A stretch of DNA of 64,000 bases from Mycolicibacterium sp. P1-18 (GTDB taxonomy: Bacteria; Actinomycetota; Actinomycetes; Mycobacteriales; Mycobacteriaceae): assembly GCF_008329535.1 (NCBI RefSeq), contig NZ_NPKR01000019.1:1-64000 (forward strand), in the 5' to 3' direction. Under the pieces are notes generated by a model. It was given only the letters and a program-made list of their open reading frames with translations. It did not search any database and had not been told where the DNA came from. Shown here piece after piece: positions 40,257 through 48,954 of this stretch. Position numbers and translations under genes: made by a program. Positions within the stretch are counted from its first letter, which is position 1. Every line of letters begins with the position of its first letter.

Positions 40257-41057
40257 CTACTTCATCTGGAAGTTGGGCGCCCGCTTCTCCTTGAACGCCA
40301 GCGGGCCCTCCTTGGCGTCGTCGGACATGAAGACCCCGATGCCGATCTTGGTGTCCACCTGGAACGCGTCGAGTTCGTGCATGCCCTCGGTGTCGTGAAT
40401 GGACTTGAGGATCGCCTGGACGGCCAGCGGGCCGTTGGCGTTGACCAGTTCGGCGATCTCGAGTGCCTTCTCCAGCGCCGACCCGTCGGGCACCACGTAG
40501 CCGATCAGCCCGTAGGACAGCGCCTCGGCGGCGGTGATGTGACGACCGGTCAGCAGCAGGTCACATGCGATCGTGTACGGGATCTGGCGCGGCAACCGCA
40601 CCGCCGACCCGCCCATCGGGTACAGGCTCCACTTGGCCTCGGAGATGCCGAACTTCGCGCTCTCACCGGCGATGCGGATGTCGGTGCCCTGCAGGATCTC
40701 GGTGCCACCCGCGATGGCGGGCCCCTCGACGGCGGCGATCAGCGGCTTGGTGAGCCGTCGGCCCTTCAGCAGTCCGTCGATGCGCGTGGGGTCGAAGCCG
40801 CCGCTCTTGAAGGAGTCGCCGGGCGGTGCCTTGGTCGCGGCCTTGAGGTCCATGCCTGCGCAGAAGTAGCCGCCCGCACCCGTCAGGATGCACGACCGGA
40901 TCTCGGGATCGGCGTCGACCAGATCCCATGCCTCGACCATGATCGCGAGCATCTCGGTGGACAGCGCGTTGCGCGCCTCCGGCCGGTTCAACGTCACGAT
41001 CAGGGTGTGGCCGCGCTGCTCGATGAGGGCGTCGGGGCTCTTGTCCGGCTCGGTCAC
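40257..41057 (-). CDS. echA19: Enoyl-CoA hydratase EchA19, sterol side-chain
   Basis: A crotonase of 266 aa read from GTG 41057, which has AAAGGCGAG 6 bases upstream; a GTG 7 codons earlier is possible. The oxyanion-hole region is ILTGAGGYFCAGMDLKAATK and the catalytic glutamates lie in IAGGTEILQ and FGISEAKWSLYP. EchA19 hydrates the steroid enoyl-CoA made by the FadE dehydrogenases in side-chain beta-oxidation. The sequence agrees closely with what I recall of M. tuberculosis Rv3516. It is divergent from fadD19 with a shared KstR operator, and the MFS gene follows by 4 bp. Confidence 0.92.
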   Translation of the reverse strand: MTEPDKSPDALIEQRGHTLIVTLNRPEARNALSTEMLAIMVEAWDLVDADPEIRSCILTGAGGYFCAGMDLKAATKAPPGDSFKSGGFDPTRIDGLLKGRRLTKPLIAAVEGPAIAGGTEILQGTDIRIAGESAKFGISEAKWSLYPMGGSAVRLPRQIPYTIACDLLLTGRHITAAEALSYGLIGYVVPDGSALEKALEIAELVNANGPLAVQAILKSIHDTEGMHELDAFQVDTKIGIGVFMSDDAKEGPLAFKEKRAPNFQMK

Positions 41058-41125
41058 GGGTAACTCGCCTTTCACCACTCGTGCAGAAAAAAAGACCTTG
41101 TCTGACTGTGCTGCTTGAACAAAAA

Positions 41126-41139
41126 TGTAACACGTTCTA
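41126..41139. promoter_or_regulatory. KstR operator between echA19 and fadD19
   Basis: TGTAACACGTTCTA fits the KstR consensus. A -10-like TAGTTT (41138-41143) overlaps its right end, and the fadD19 GTG (41151) follows 7 bp later, again predicting a leaderless fadD19 mRNA. On the other strand the echA19 start is 68 bp away. Confidence 0.88.
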
Positions 41140-41150
41140 GTTTAGGTTCC

Positions 41151-42803
41151 GTGGCCCTGAATATCGCCGATCTCGCCGAGCACGCTATCGATGCCGTGCC
41201 GGACCGCGTCGCCCTGATCTGCGGCGACCAACGACTGACTTACGCCGAGTTGGAGGAGAAGGCGAACCGGTTCGCCCACTACCTCCTCGACCGCGGCGTG
41301 CAGAAGGACGACAAGGTCGGCCTCTACTGTCGCAACCGCATCGAGATCGTCATCGCGATGCTGGGCACCGTCAAGGCCGGCGCCATCCTGGTGAACGTCA
41401 ACTTCCGCTACGTCGAGGGCGAACTGAAGTACCTCTTCGACAACTCGGACATGGTGGCGCTGGTGCACGAGCGGCGTTACGCCGACCGCGTCGCCAACGT
41501 GCTCCCCGAGACCCCGAAGGTCAAGACCATCCTCGTCGTCGAGGACGGGAGCGACGACGACTTCCAGCGCTACGGCGGCGTCGAGTTCTACTCGGCACTG
41601 GAGCAGGGCTCGCCCGAACGCGACTTCGGCCCGCGCAGCGAGGACGACATCTACCTGCTCTACACCGGCGGCACCACGGGCTTCCCCAAGGGCGTGATGT
41701 GGCGCCACGAGGACATCTACCGAGTCCTGTTCGGCGGCACCGACTTTGCCACCGGCGAGCCCATCGCCGACGAATACGACCTGTCCAAGCAAGCGGCGGC
41801 GAACCCGCCGATGATCCGACTGCCGATCCCGCCGATGATCCACGGCGCCACCCAGTCGGCCACGTGGATGTCGCTGTTCTCCGGTCAAACCGTGGTGCTG
41901 GCACCGGAGTTCGACGCCGACGAGGTCTGGCGGATGATCCACGAGCACAAGGTCAACCTGCTGTTCTTCACCGGTGACGCGATGGCCCGGCCGCTGCTCG
42001 ACGCGCTGCTCGCGCACCAGGACGAGGGCAACACCTACGACCTGTCGTCGCTGTTCCTGCTCGCCAGCACCGCGGCGCTGTTCTCCACCAGCTTGAAGGA
42101 GAAGTTCCTCGAACTGCTGCCCAACCGGATCATCACCGATTCGATCGGATCGTCGGAGACCGGCTTCGGCGGCACCAGCATCGTGGCCAAGGGCCAGTCG
42201 CACACCGGTGGCCCGCGGGTCACCATCGACAAGAACACCAAGGTGCTCGACGAGGACGGCAACGAGGTGGCGCCCGGCTCGGGCGTGCGGGGCATCATCG
42301 CCAAGTGCGGCCACATTCCGGTCGGCTACTTCAAGGACGAGAAGAAGACCGCCGAGACGTTCCGGACCTATCACGGTGTGCGGTACGCCATTCCGGGTGA
42401 CTACGCCGAGGTCGACGCCGACGGCAGCGTCACCATGCTGGGCCGTGGGTCGGTGTCGATCAACAGCGGGGGCGAGAAGATCTACCCCGAAGAGGTCGAG
42501 GCCGCACTCAAGGGTCATCCCGACGTGTTCGACGCGTTGGTGGTCGGGGTCCCCGATCCGCGCTTCGGTCAGCACGTCGCGGCCGTCGTCCACCCGAGGG
42601 AGGGCACCCGGCCGACGCTGGCCGAACTCGACGCCTTCGTGCGCACCGAGATCGCCGGTTACAAGGTGCCGCGCAGCCTCTGGCTGGTCGACGAGGTCAA
42701 GCGCTCCCCCGCGGGCAAGCCCGACTATCGCTGGGCCAAGGACACCACCGAGGAACGTCCGGCCGACGACGTTCACGCCAAGCACGTAGGAGTGCAAGCA
42801 TGA
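41151..42803 (+). CDS. fadD19: Steroid-26-oyl-CoA synthetase FadD19
   Basis: A 550-aa acyl-CoA synthetase read from GTG 41151. The AMP-binding P-loop is YLLYTGGTTGFPKGVMW (about 171-187), the adenine motif is DSIGSSETGFGG, the hinge region is GRGSVSINSGGEKIYPEEVE and the catalytic Lys lies in RSPAGKPDYRW near the C-terminus. FadD19 activates 3-oxo-cholest-4-en-26-oate, the acid made by CYP125/142, to its CoA ester and is also needed for C24-branched sterols. Near-identical in layout to Rv3515c. The stop overlaps the next ATG (ATGA). Confidence 0.95.
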   Translation: MALNIADLAEHAIDAVPDRVALICGDQRLTYAELEEKANRFAHYLLDRGVQKDDKVGLYCRNRIEIVIAMLGTVKAGAILVNVNFRYVEGELKYLFDNSDMVALVHERRYADRVANVLPETPKVKTILVVEDGSDDDFQRYGGVEFYSALEQGSPERDFGPRSEDDIYLLYTGGTTGFPKGVMWRHEDIYRVLFGGTDFATGEPIADEYDLSKQAAANPPMIRLPIPPMIHGATQSATWMSLFSGQTVVLAPEFDADEVWRMIHEHKVNLLFFTGDAMARPLLDALLAHQDEGNTYDLSSLFLLASTAALFSTSLKEKFLELLPNRIITDSIGSSETGFGGTSIVAKGQSHTGGPRVTIDKNTKVLDEDGNEVAPGSGVRGIIAKCGHIPVGYFKDEKKTAETFRTYHGVRYAIPGDYAEVDADGSVTMLGRGSVSINSGGEKIYPEEVEAALKGHPDVFDALVVGVPDPRFGQHVAAVVHPREGTRPTLAELDAFVRTEIAGYKVPRSLWLVDEVKRSPAGKPDYRWAKDTTEERPADDVHAKHVGVQA

Positions 42804-43918
42804 GAACCGAACTGTGTGAACGCTTCGGCATCGAATACCCGATCTTCGTCTTCACGCCGTCGGAGAAGGTCGCCGCCGCGGTGACCCGCGCCGGCGGTCT
42901 GGGCATGCTGGGCTGCGTGCGGTTCAACCAGGCCGACGACCTCGAGCGGGTCCTGCAGTGGATGGACGAGAACACCGACGGCAAGCCGTATGGCGTGGAC
43001 ATCGTGATGCCCGCCAAGGTGCCGACCGAGGGCTCGGCGGTCGACATCGACAAGCTCATCCCGCAGACGCACCGCGAGTTCGTCGACAAGACGCTCGCCG
43101 ACCTCGGCGTGCCGCCGCTGCCCGACGACGAGGCGAAGTCCGAAGGCGTTCTCGGCTGGCTGCATTCGGTCGCGCGGTCACACGTCGAGGTGGCGCTCAA
43201 GCATCCGATCAAGCTGATCGCCAACGCGCTCGGCACGCCGCCGAAGGACGTCATCGACCAGGTGCACGCCGCGGGCGTTCCGGTGGCGGCGCTGGCGGGG
43301 AGTGCCAAGCACGCACTGCGGCACCTCGACATCGGGGTGGACATCGTCATCGCGCAGGGGCACGAGGCGGGTGGCCACACCGGCGAGATCGCCTCGATGG
43401 TGCTAATTCCGGAGGTGGTCGACGCCCTCGACGGCAAGGCCGCGGTGTTGGCGGCGGGTGGCATCGGTACCGGCCGGCAGGTCGCGGCGGCGCTGGCGCT
43501 GGGCGCCCAAGGCGTCTGGATGGGGTCGGCGTTCCTCACCGCGGCCGAGTACGACCTGGGGGTGCGGGGCTCCTCCGGGGTGTCGGTGATCCAGGAGGCC
43601 ATGCTGGCCGCGACCTCCAGCGACACCGTGCGCCGGAAGATCTACACCGGCAAGCCGGCCCGGCTGCTCAAGTCCCGGTGGACCGAGGCCTGGGACGCCG
43701 ACGGCGCGCCGGATCCGCTGCCCATGCCGCTGCAGAACATCCTCGTCAGCGAGGCGCATCAGCGCATGAACGAGGCGACGGATCCGACGGCCGTCGCCAT
43801 GCCCGTCGGCCAGATCGTGGGACGGATGAACGAGATTCGGCCCGTCGCCGACATCATGAACGAGCTGGTGACCGGTTTCGAGGAGGCCAGCCGCCGCCTG
43901 GACGGCATTCGCGGCTGA
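42800..43918 (+). CDS. Nitronate monooxygenase/2-nitropropane dioxygenase-family FMN protein
   Basis: A 372-aa TIM-barrel flavoprotein (YPIFVFTPSEKVAAAVTRAGGLGMLG, VDIVIAQGHEAGGHTGEIASM, LAAGGIGTGRQVAAALALGAQGVWMG). The QGHEAGGHTG segment is the FMN/active-site loop of the family. True nitronate monooxygenases oxidise alkyl nitronates; other members are enoyl reductases or of unknown use. M. tuberculosis has a related enzyme (Rv3553) elsewhere in its steroid cluster. The 4-bp overlap with fadD19 puts it under the same KstR promoter, so a steroid-CoA substrate is likely. Converges with the LpqN-like gene (10-bp gap). Confidence 0.85.
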   Translation: MRTELCERFGIEYPIFVFTPSEKVAAAVTRAGGLGMLGCVRFNQADDLERVLQWMDENTDGKPYGVDIVMPAKVPTEGSAVDIDKLIPQTHREFVDKTLADLGVPPLPDDEAKSEGVLGWLHSVARSHVEVALKHPIKLIANALGTPPKDVIDQVHAAGVPVAALAGSAKHALRHLDIGVDIVIAQGHEAGGHTGEIASMVLIPEVVDALDGKAAVLAAGGIGTGRQVAAALALGAQGVWMGSAFLTAAEYDLGVRGSSGVSVIQEAMLAATSSDTVRRKIYTGKPARLLKSRWTEAWDADGAPDPLPMPLQNILVSEAHQRMNEATDPTAVAMPVGQIVGRMNEIRPVADIMNELVTGFEEASRRLDGIRG

Positions 43919-43928
43919 GCCGCCTCGA

Positions 43929-44624
43929 TCAGCCGATGGTGGTGTCGCTGTCGATCTTCTCGGTTGCGGCGGACAGGACGTCGCCGGCCGCGTCGGGACC
44001 GTCGACGTTGAGCTGCAAGACGTACAGCCCGCCGTCGGTGGGGATCACGACGGTCTTCTGCGCGATGTATCGCGTGGCGCCGTCCCTGGTGTAGGTGCCG
44101 CCGAGGACATAGGCGGGGTAGTCGCCGAGGGTGCTGTTCTCACCCTCGTTGCCCGGCTTGTAGTCCGGCAGGTTGTTGAGCTCGCCGGGTGCCAGGTCGA
44201 TGATCTTCTGGGGGTCGACGTCGCCGCTCAGCTTGGACATCAGCGCGACGATGTTGGGCGGATCCGCCTTGAATTCCGGTCCGTTGAACACGATCGCGCC
44301 GTAGGCGTACTCGGGCGCCTGCTCAGGCGGCAGGGGCTGCCAGCCGTCCGGCACGGGAAGGTTGACCACGGGCGCGTCGGGGTCGCCCATCTTGACCCCG
44401 GCCTCTTGAATGCCGTTGTCCTTGATGTAGTCCGCAATCGTCGGAGCCGCCGCTTTCGCGGGGGTCTCGCCGGCCGCCGGCTTCTCGGAGGTGGTCGTGC
44501 TCGACGACGAGCCCGTCGAGGAACTGCTGGACGTGGCCGTCTTGCCATCCGAGCCGCAGCCGGACAGCACGACTGCGAGTGCGGCAACGGCAGCAGCCGC
44601 ACCGGTGAGCGCCGAAGATTTCAT
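43929..44624 (-). CDS. LpqN/LpqT-family lipoprotein
   Basis: A 231-aa lipoprotein from ATG 44624 (GAGGAG 8 bases upstream; another ATG lies 10 codons earlier). Lipobox VVLSGC with C23, a Ser/Thr/Lys linker (24-60), then a Lpp-LpqN domain (YIKDNGIQEAGVKMGDPDAP, NLPVPDGWQ, YPAYVLGGTYTRDG, TVVIPTDGGLYVLQLNVDG). Family members are surface-anchored, and some bind MmpL transporters or lipids. It lies 134 bp downstream of fadD17 on the same strand and may be read with the fadE26-fadE27-fadD17 operon, which would give the sterol system a cell-surface protein. Confidence 0.82.
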   Translation of the reverse strand: MKSSALTGAAAAVAALAVVLSGCGSDGKTATSSSSSTGSSSSTTTSEKPAAGETPAKAAAPTIADYIKDNGIQEAGVKMGDPDAPVVNLPVPDGWQPLPPEQAPEYAYGAIVFNGPEFKADPPNIVALMSKLSGDVDPQKIIDLAPGELNNLPDYKPGNEGENSTLGDYPAYVLGGTYTRDGATRYIAQKTVVIPTDGGLYVLQLNVDGPDAAGDVLSAATEKIDSDTTIG

Positions 44625-44758
44625 TCGTTGACTCCTCGTATTCGGATACTTCACTGGTGGAGATTGCTGCCAAGCGACGAGCCTGTCCAGTCCGAGCCGA
44701 AGCGTAGCTCAAGACAGGTCCAGGGCAGGGTCGGTAGATCCACTCGATGCTCTGCCGG

Positions 44759-46303
44759 TCATGTGCTCGCGGCGGTCGATCTCGGCTCGGACCGAATGGC
44801 GTGCACCGGGTCGGTGCAGTCGAGCGCTTCGGCTGACAGCACGCGCTTGACCACCTTGAACGTCTCGGTGCGCGGCAGGGTGGTGCCGATGCGGACGAAG
44901 GACGGCCACTGCTTGGGGCCCAGATCCGGTTGCTCGGCCAGGAAGGCCGTGAACTCCCGCGGATCGAACGTCGCGCCGTCGGTGAGCACCAGCGCGGCCA
45001 TCACCCGATCGCCGACGGCTGGGTCGGGGATCGGGTACACGGCCGCCTCGAGAACGCCGTCGTGGCGCAACAGGATTCGCTCGATCGGCGCGGTGCCGAG
45101 ATTCTCGCCGTCGACCCGCATCCAGTCTCCGAGGCGGCCCGCGAAGTAGACGTAGCCGGCGTCGTCTCGGTAGGCGAGGTCACCGCTGTGATAGACCCCG
45201 CCGCGCATGCGTTCGGCTTCGGCGGACTCGTCGCCGTAGTACCCGCGGAACCAACCCGGCCCCTTGGGGTTGACAAGTTCGCCGACCTTGCCGGGCGGGC
45301 ACGGTTCACCGGTCTCGACGTCGACGACGGCAACCTCGTCGGTCAGCGGTCCCAGCGAACCGTCGGGCGTGTCGGGAGTGCGGGCGACGGCGATGCCGCC
45401 TTCGGTGGAGCCAAAGCCGTCGACGACGTAGGTGCCGAACCGAGCCGCGAACCGGGGGAGATCGCGCGGGGCGCCCTCGTTGCCGTACATGAACCGCAGC
45501 GGGTTGTCCGCGTCGTCGTCGCGGGGCGGGGTGGCCAGGACGTAGGACAGCGGCTTGCCGACGTAGTTGGCGTAGGTGGCGCCGTAGCGGCGGACGTCGG
45601 GAATGAAGTGGGAGGCGGAGAACTTGCGCCGCAACGCGATCGAGCCGCCGGCGGCGACCGCGACCGCCCACCCCGCCATGATGGCGTTGGAGTGGAACAG
45701 TGGCATCGCGAGGTAGAACGTGTCGTCGGGGCCGAGTCCGAAGCGTTGCGCCAGCATGGTGCCCGGAAACGCCACCTTGTCGTGGGTGACGCGGACCGCC
45801 TTCGGCTCACCGCTGGTTCCCGAGGTGAAGATCAGCATGTAGAGGTCGTCGGGCCGGGTGGCGGCGAAGGTGACCGGTGCGTCGCGGTGCACCGCCAACT
45901 CGGTTGCCCAGGAATCGGAATCGACGTCGACGACGGGTACGCCGTCGGGGATCGCCTCACCGAGGGCGGTCGGGTCGTCGGTCAGCACCAGCTGGCAGTC
46001 GGCGCGGGCGACGTCGCGGGCGAAGGCCGCACCCCGCCGGGTCGGGTTGAGGCCCACCGTGACCAGCCCGGACAATCCCGCCGCCACGAGGACCGACGAG
46101 AAGAACGTGGTGTTGCCCAGCATCACCCCGACGTGCATGGGCCGCGCCGGATCCATGCGTGCGGTCAGGGCCGCGGCGACCCGGGCCCCGGCCACGAGGT
46201 GGTCACGCCAGCTGACGAACCGATCACCCTCGTGGACACCGCGATCGGTGACGCCGGCGAGTGGTTCGAGCAGCTCGGTGACGGTCGGTCGGTGGTCGGA
46301 CAC
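44759..46303 (-). CDS. fadD17: Steroid-24-oyl-CoA synthetase FadD17
   Basis: A 514-aa acyl-CoA synthetase: P-loop MLIFTSGTSGEPKAVRVTH (about 156-174), VVDGFGSTEGGIAV, hinge GRLGDWMRVDGENLGTAPIE and the C-terminal Lys in LPRTETFKVVKR. FadD17 forms the CoA ester of C24 steroid acids, the second activation class in side-chain degradation. Gene order fadE26-fadE27-fadD17 equals Rv3504-Rv3506. It starts 3 bp after the fadE27 stop. Confidence 0.93.
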   Translation of the reverse strand: MSDHRPTVTELLEPLAGVTDRGVHEGDRFVSWRDHLVAGARVAAALTARMDPARPMHVGVMLGNTTFFSSVLVAAGLSGLVTVGLNPTRRGAAFARDVARADCQLVLTDDPTALGEAIPDGVPVVDVDSDSWATELAVHRDAPVTFAATRPDDLYMLIFTSGTSGEPKAVRVTHDKVAFPGTMLAQRFGLGPDDTFYLAMPLFHSNAIMAGWAVAVAAGGSIALRRKFSASHFIPDVRRYGATYANYVGKPLSYVLATPPRDDDADNPLRFMYGNEGAPRDLPRFAARFGTYVVDGFGSTEGGIAVARTPDTPDGSLGPLTDEVAVVDVETGEPCPPGKVGELVNPKGPGWFRGYYGDESAEAERMRGGVYHSGDLAYRDDAGYVYFAGRLGDWMRVDGENLGTAPIERILLRHDGVLEAAVYPIPDPAVGDRVMAALVLTDGATFDPREFTAFLAEQPDLGPKQWPSFVRIGTTLPRTETFKVVKRVLSAEALDCTDPVHAIRSEPRSTAAST

Positions 46304-46306
46304 CTG

Positions 46307-47404
46307 TCAGGCGGGCGTCTCGGCCAGCTCGCGGCCGATGCGCAGGAGTTGCCCGGTAGCCCCGCCCACGGCGAACTCGGCCTGCTTGGCGGCGAGGAAG
46401 TACCGGTGCACGGGGTGGTCGACGTCGATGCCCACGCCGCCGTGCACGTGCACCGCGGTGTGCGCGACCCGATGGCCGGCCTCCGCCGCCCAGAACGCGG
46501 CCGTGCCCACCTCCAGGTCGGCCGGCAAGTCCTCCGACAGCCGCCACGCCGCCTGGGTGACCGTCAGCCGCAGCCCCTTGATGTCGATGTAGCCGTCCGC
46601 CAGCCTCTGGCCGACGGCCTGGAAGCTGCCGATGGGCCGGTCGAATTGCTCGCGTTCGCGGGCGTACTGCGCCGTCAGTTCCAAGGCGCGTTCGAGAACG
46701 CCGAGCTGGAAGGCACTGCGGGCCAGGGTTGCCCGGGTCAGCAGCCAGGCCGCCACGTCGCCGCCGCCGACGACGCGGCTGCCGTCGAGTTCGGCGGCTT
46801 GCAGGTCGAGGTGGCCGACGCTGCCGTGGCCGGTGGTGTCGAGCGACGTCGTCGACACCCCGTCGTCGGTCGCCGAGACGAGGAAGACGACGGTGCCGGA
46901 GTCCGTCTCGGCGGGCACCAGGAACGCGTCGGCGACGGGTCCGTAGCCCACCAGCGCCCGGGAGCCGGTGAGGCGATAGCCGGAGCCGACCGATTGAGCC
47001 TGGACCGGTCCCTCGCCCATGTCGCCGTCGAGGGCGACGGTCAGGATCTTCTCGCCCGTGACCGCGGGAATTGCCCATTCCCGCTGCAGCGGCTCCGAGC
47101 CGAACTTGGCCAGGGCGCCCGCGGCGAGCACGATCGACTCCAGGTAGGGCACGGCCGCGAGCTGACGACCGAGGGCGACCAGCACCGCGGTCTCCTCGAG
47201 AACGCCGAAACCGCCACCGCCCAAGGACTCCGGCGCCGTGGTCGACAGGATGTCGGCGTCGACCAGCTTCGACCACAGCTCGCGGTCGAAGCGCTCGTCC
47301 TGCTTGTCCAGTTCACGCTGGCGGTCGGGTGTGCACACCGCATCGACGATCGAACGGGCCAGGCCGCCGAGATCGGTCGCGGCCTCAGTTGTCGAGAAGT
47401 CCAT
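46307..47404 (-). CDS. fadE27: Acyl-CoA dehydrogenase subunit FadE27 (ChsE5)
   Basis: A 365-aa acyl-CoA dehydrogenase-fold protein (LGGGGFGVLEETAVLVALGRQLAAVPY, ATLARSAFQLGVLERALELTAQYAREREQFDRPIGSFQAVG, HVHGGVGIDVDHPVHRYFLAAKQAEF). In M. tuberculosis FadE26 and FadE27 form an alpha2-beta2 enzyme (ChsE4-ChsE5) that dehydrogenates the steroid side chain at C26-CoA level. Mycobacterial steroid FadE pairs split the FAD-binding and catalytic parts between subunits. This subunit keeps the QFDRPIGSFQAV segment but no obvious catalytic Glu. ATG 47404 is 17 bp after fadE26. Confidence 0.92.
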   Translation of the reverse strand: MDFSTTEAATDLGGLARSIVDAVCTPDRQRELDKQDERFDRELWSKLVDADILSTTAPESLGGGGFGVLEETAVLVALGRQLAAVPYLESIVLAAGALAKFGSEPLQREWAIPAVTGEKILTVALDGDMGEGPVQAQSVGSGYRLTGSRALVGYGPVADAFLVPAETDSGTVVFLVSATDDGVSTTSLDTTGHGSVGHLDLQAAELDGSRVVGGGDVAAWLLTRATLARSAFQLGVLERALELTAQYAREREQFDRPIGSFQAVGQRLADGYIDIKGLRLTVTQAAWRLSEDLPADLEVGTAAFWAAEAGHRVAHTAVHVHGGVGIDVDHPVHRYFLAAKQAEFAVGGATGQLLRIGRELAETPA

Positions 47405-47421
47405 GTGAGTTCTTCGCTCCC

Positions 47422-48606
47422 TTAACGATTCACTCGGGGCAGGCCGAGGGCGACCATGCCGATGATGTCGCGCTGAATCTCGTTGGTGCCGCCGCCGAAG
47501 GTCAGGATGAGGCACGACCGGTGCATCCGCTCGATGCGGCCGCGCAGCTGCGCGCCCGGTGAATCGGTGCGCAACGTCGCGGCCGTCCCCAGCACCTCCA
47601 TGAGCAGGCGATAGGCCTCGGTCGCCATCTCCGTGCCGTAGACCTTGGCCGCCGACGCGTCGGCGGGAGACGGGGCCTCGTCGGTCGCCGAGGCCAGTTC
47701 CCAGTTGATCAGCTTGAGCACCTCGCCCTTGGCGTGCACCCGGGCGAGGTTGAGCTGCACCCACTCCGAGTCGATCAGCCGGTTGCCCCGGGCGTCCTTG
47801 GTGTTCTGCGCCCACTCGCGAACGGCGCCGAGCGCGGCGAAGATCGGCTGAGCCGAGACCAGCGCGACGCGCTCGTGGTTGAGCTGGTTGGTGACCAGCT
47901 TCCAGCCGGCGTTCTCCTCACCGACCAGGTTGGTCGCCGGGATGCGGACGTCCTGGTAGTAGGTGGCGCTGGTGTCGACGCCGGACATGGTGTGCACCGG
48001 CGTCCACGAGAAGCCCTCGGCCGTGGTCGGCATGATCAGCATCGAGATGCCACGGTGCTTCTTGGCTTCGGGGTTCGTACGCACCGCCAGCCACACGTAA
48101 TCGGCGTAGGCAATCAGGCTGGTCCACATCTTCTGGCCGTTGACCACGTAGTCGTCGCCGTCGCGCACCGCGGTCGTGCGCAGGGCGGCAAGGTCGGTTC
48201 CCGCACCGGGTTCGGAGTAGCCGATGGAGAAGTGCAATTCGCCGGCGGCGATCTTGGGCAGGAAGAACTTCTTCTGCTCGTCGCTGCCGAAGTGCATGAT
48301 CGTCGGCGCGACGCTGTTGATCGTCAGAAAGGGCACCGGGACGTTGGCGATGGATGCCTCGTCGTTGAAGATGAGCCCCTCCATCGGGGAGCGCTCCTGG
48401 CCGCCGAACTCCTTGGGCCAACTGAGGGTCAGCCACCCGTCCGTGCCCATTTGCTTGACGGTGTCGCGGTAGACGCTTCCGCGTCCCATCTCGCCGCCGT
48501 CGCCCGCGCTGAGCGCCTCGGCGCGCTCGGGGGTCATCAACTTGGTGAAGTACGAGCGCAACTCGCGACGCAAGTCCTCTTGCTCGGGGCTGTAGCCGAT
48601 CCGCAT
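47422..48606 (-). CDS. fadE26: Acyl-CoA dehydrogenase subunit FadE26 (ChsE4)
   Basis: A 394-aa dehydrogenase starting at ATG 48606 (GAGGA 9 bases upstream). Motifs: WPKEFGGQ, HFSIGYSEPGAGTDLAALRT, VNGQKMWTSLIAYADYVWLAV, and the likely catalytic base E245 in NQLNHERVAL. The C-terminal FGGGTNEIQRDIIG is the usual dimer/FAD segment. It partners FadE27 in a heterotetramer that introduces the alpha-beta double bond in the sterol side chain. First gene of the operon; a KstR operator lies 56 bp upstream, shared with divergent fdxD. Confidence 0.94.
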   Translation of the reverse strand: MRIGYSPEQEDLRRELRSYFTKLMTPERAEALSAGDGGEMGRGSVYRDTVKQMGTDGWLTLSWPKEFGGQERSPMEGLIFNDEASIANVPVPFLTINSVAPTIMHFGSDEQKKFFLPKIAAGELHFSIGYSEPGAGTDLAALRTTAVRDGDDYVVNGQKMWTSLIAYADYVWLAVRTNPEAKKHRGISMLIMPTTAEGFSWTPVHTMSGVDTSATYYQDVRIPATNLVGEENAGWKLVTNQLNHERVALVSAQPIFAALGAVREWAQNTKDARGNRLIDSEWVQLNLARVHAKGEVLKLINWELASATDEAPSPADASAAKVYGTEMATEAYRLLMEVLGTAATLRTDSPGAQLRGRIERMHRSCLILTFGGGTNEIQRDIIGMVALGLPRVNR

Positions 48607-48662
48607 CGCTGCCGTCCTCACTGTTTCCGCACGTGTCCGGGGGACCCATGGTCCTCCCCGGT

Positions 48663-48676
48663 TGTAACACGTTCTA
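48663..48676. promoter_or_regulatory. KstR operator between fadE26 and fdxD
   Basis: TGTAACACGTTCTA fits the KstR consensus and is the same 14-mer as at 41126. It is 56 bp from the fadE26 start and 74 bp from the fdxD start, and likely controls both directions. Confidence 0.88.
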
Positions 48677-48750
48677 GTCTTGGAATCCAGGCACCGTTAT
48701 TCTGATCCGACGCCGGGCGGAGGTGCGCATCGGGTTTCGAGGAGGTTGTC

Positions 48751-48942
48751 ATGCGGGTCGAAGTGGATCGTGATCGCTGTGAGGGCAACGCAGTGTGCCT
48801 GGGTATCGCCCCGGACCTGTTCGATTTGGACGACGAGGACTATGCGGTGGTGAAGGCCGACCCCGTCCCGCCGGGCCAGGAGGACGTGGCCGAGCAGTCG
48901 GTCGCCGAATGTCCGCGGGCAGCCATCATTCGCAAGGACTAG
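48751..48942 (+). CDS. fdxD: Ferredoxin FdxD, 3Fe-4S type
   Basis: A 63-aa ferredoxin with cluster cysteines C10, C16 and C54 (CEGNAVC and AECPRAAI). The central position of the first motif is Asn13 instead of Cys, typical of single-cluster ferredoxins that serve P450s in mycobacteria. A cognate of CYP125/CYP142 or KshA electron transfer is likely. ATG 48751 has GGAGG 8 bases upstream. Followed by hsd4A after 12 bp; order as in Rv3503c-Rv3502c. Confidence 0.92.
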   Translation: MRVEVDRDRCEGNAVCLGIAPDLFDLDDEDYAVVKADPVPPGQEDVAEQSVAECPRAAIIRKD

Positions 48943-48954
48943 AGGTATTCATAA

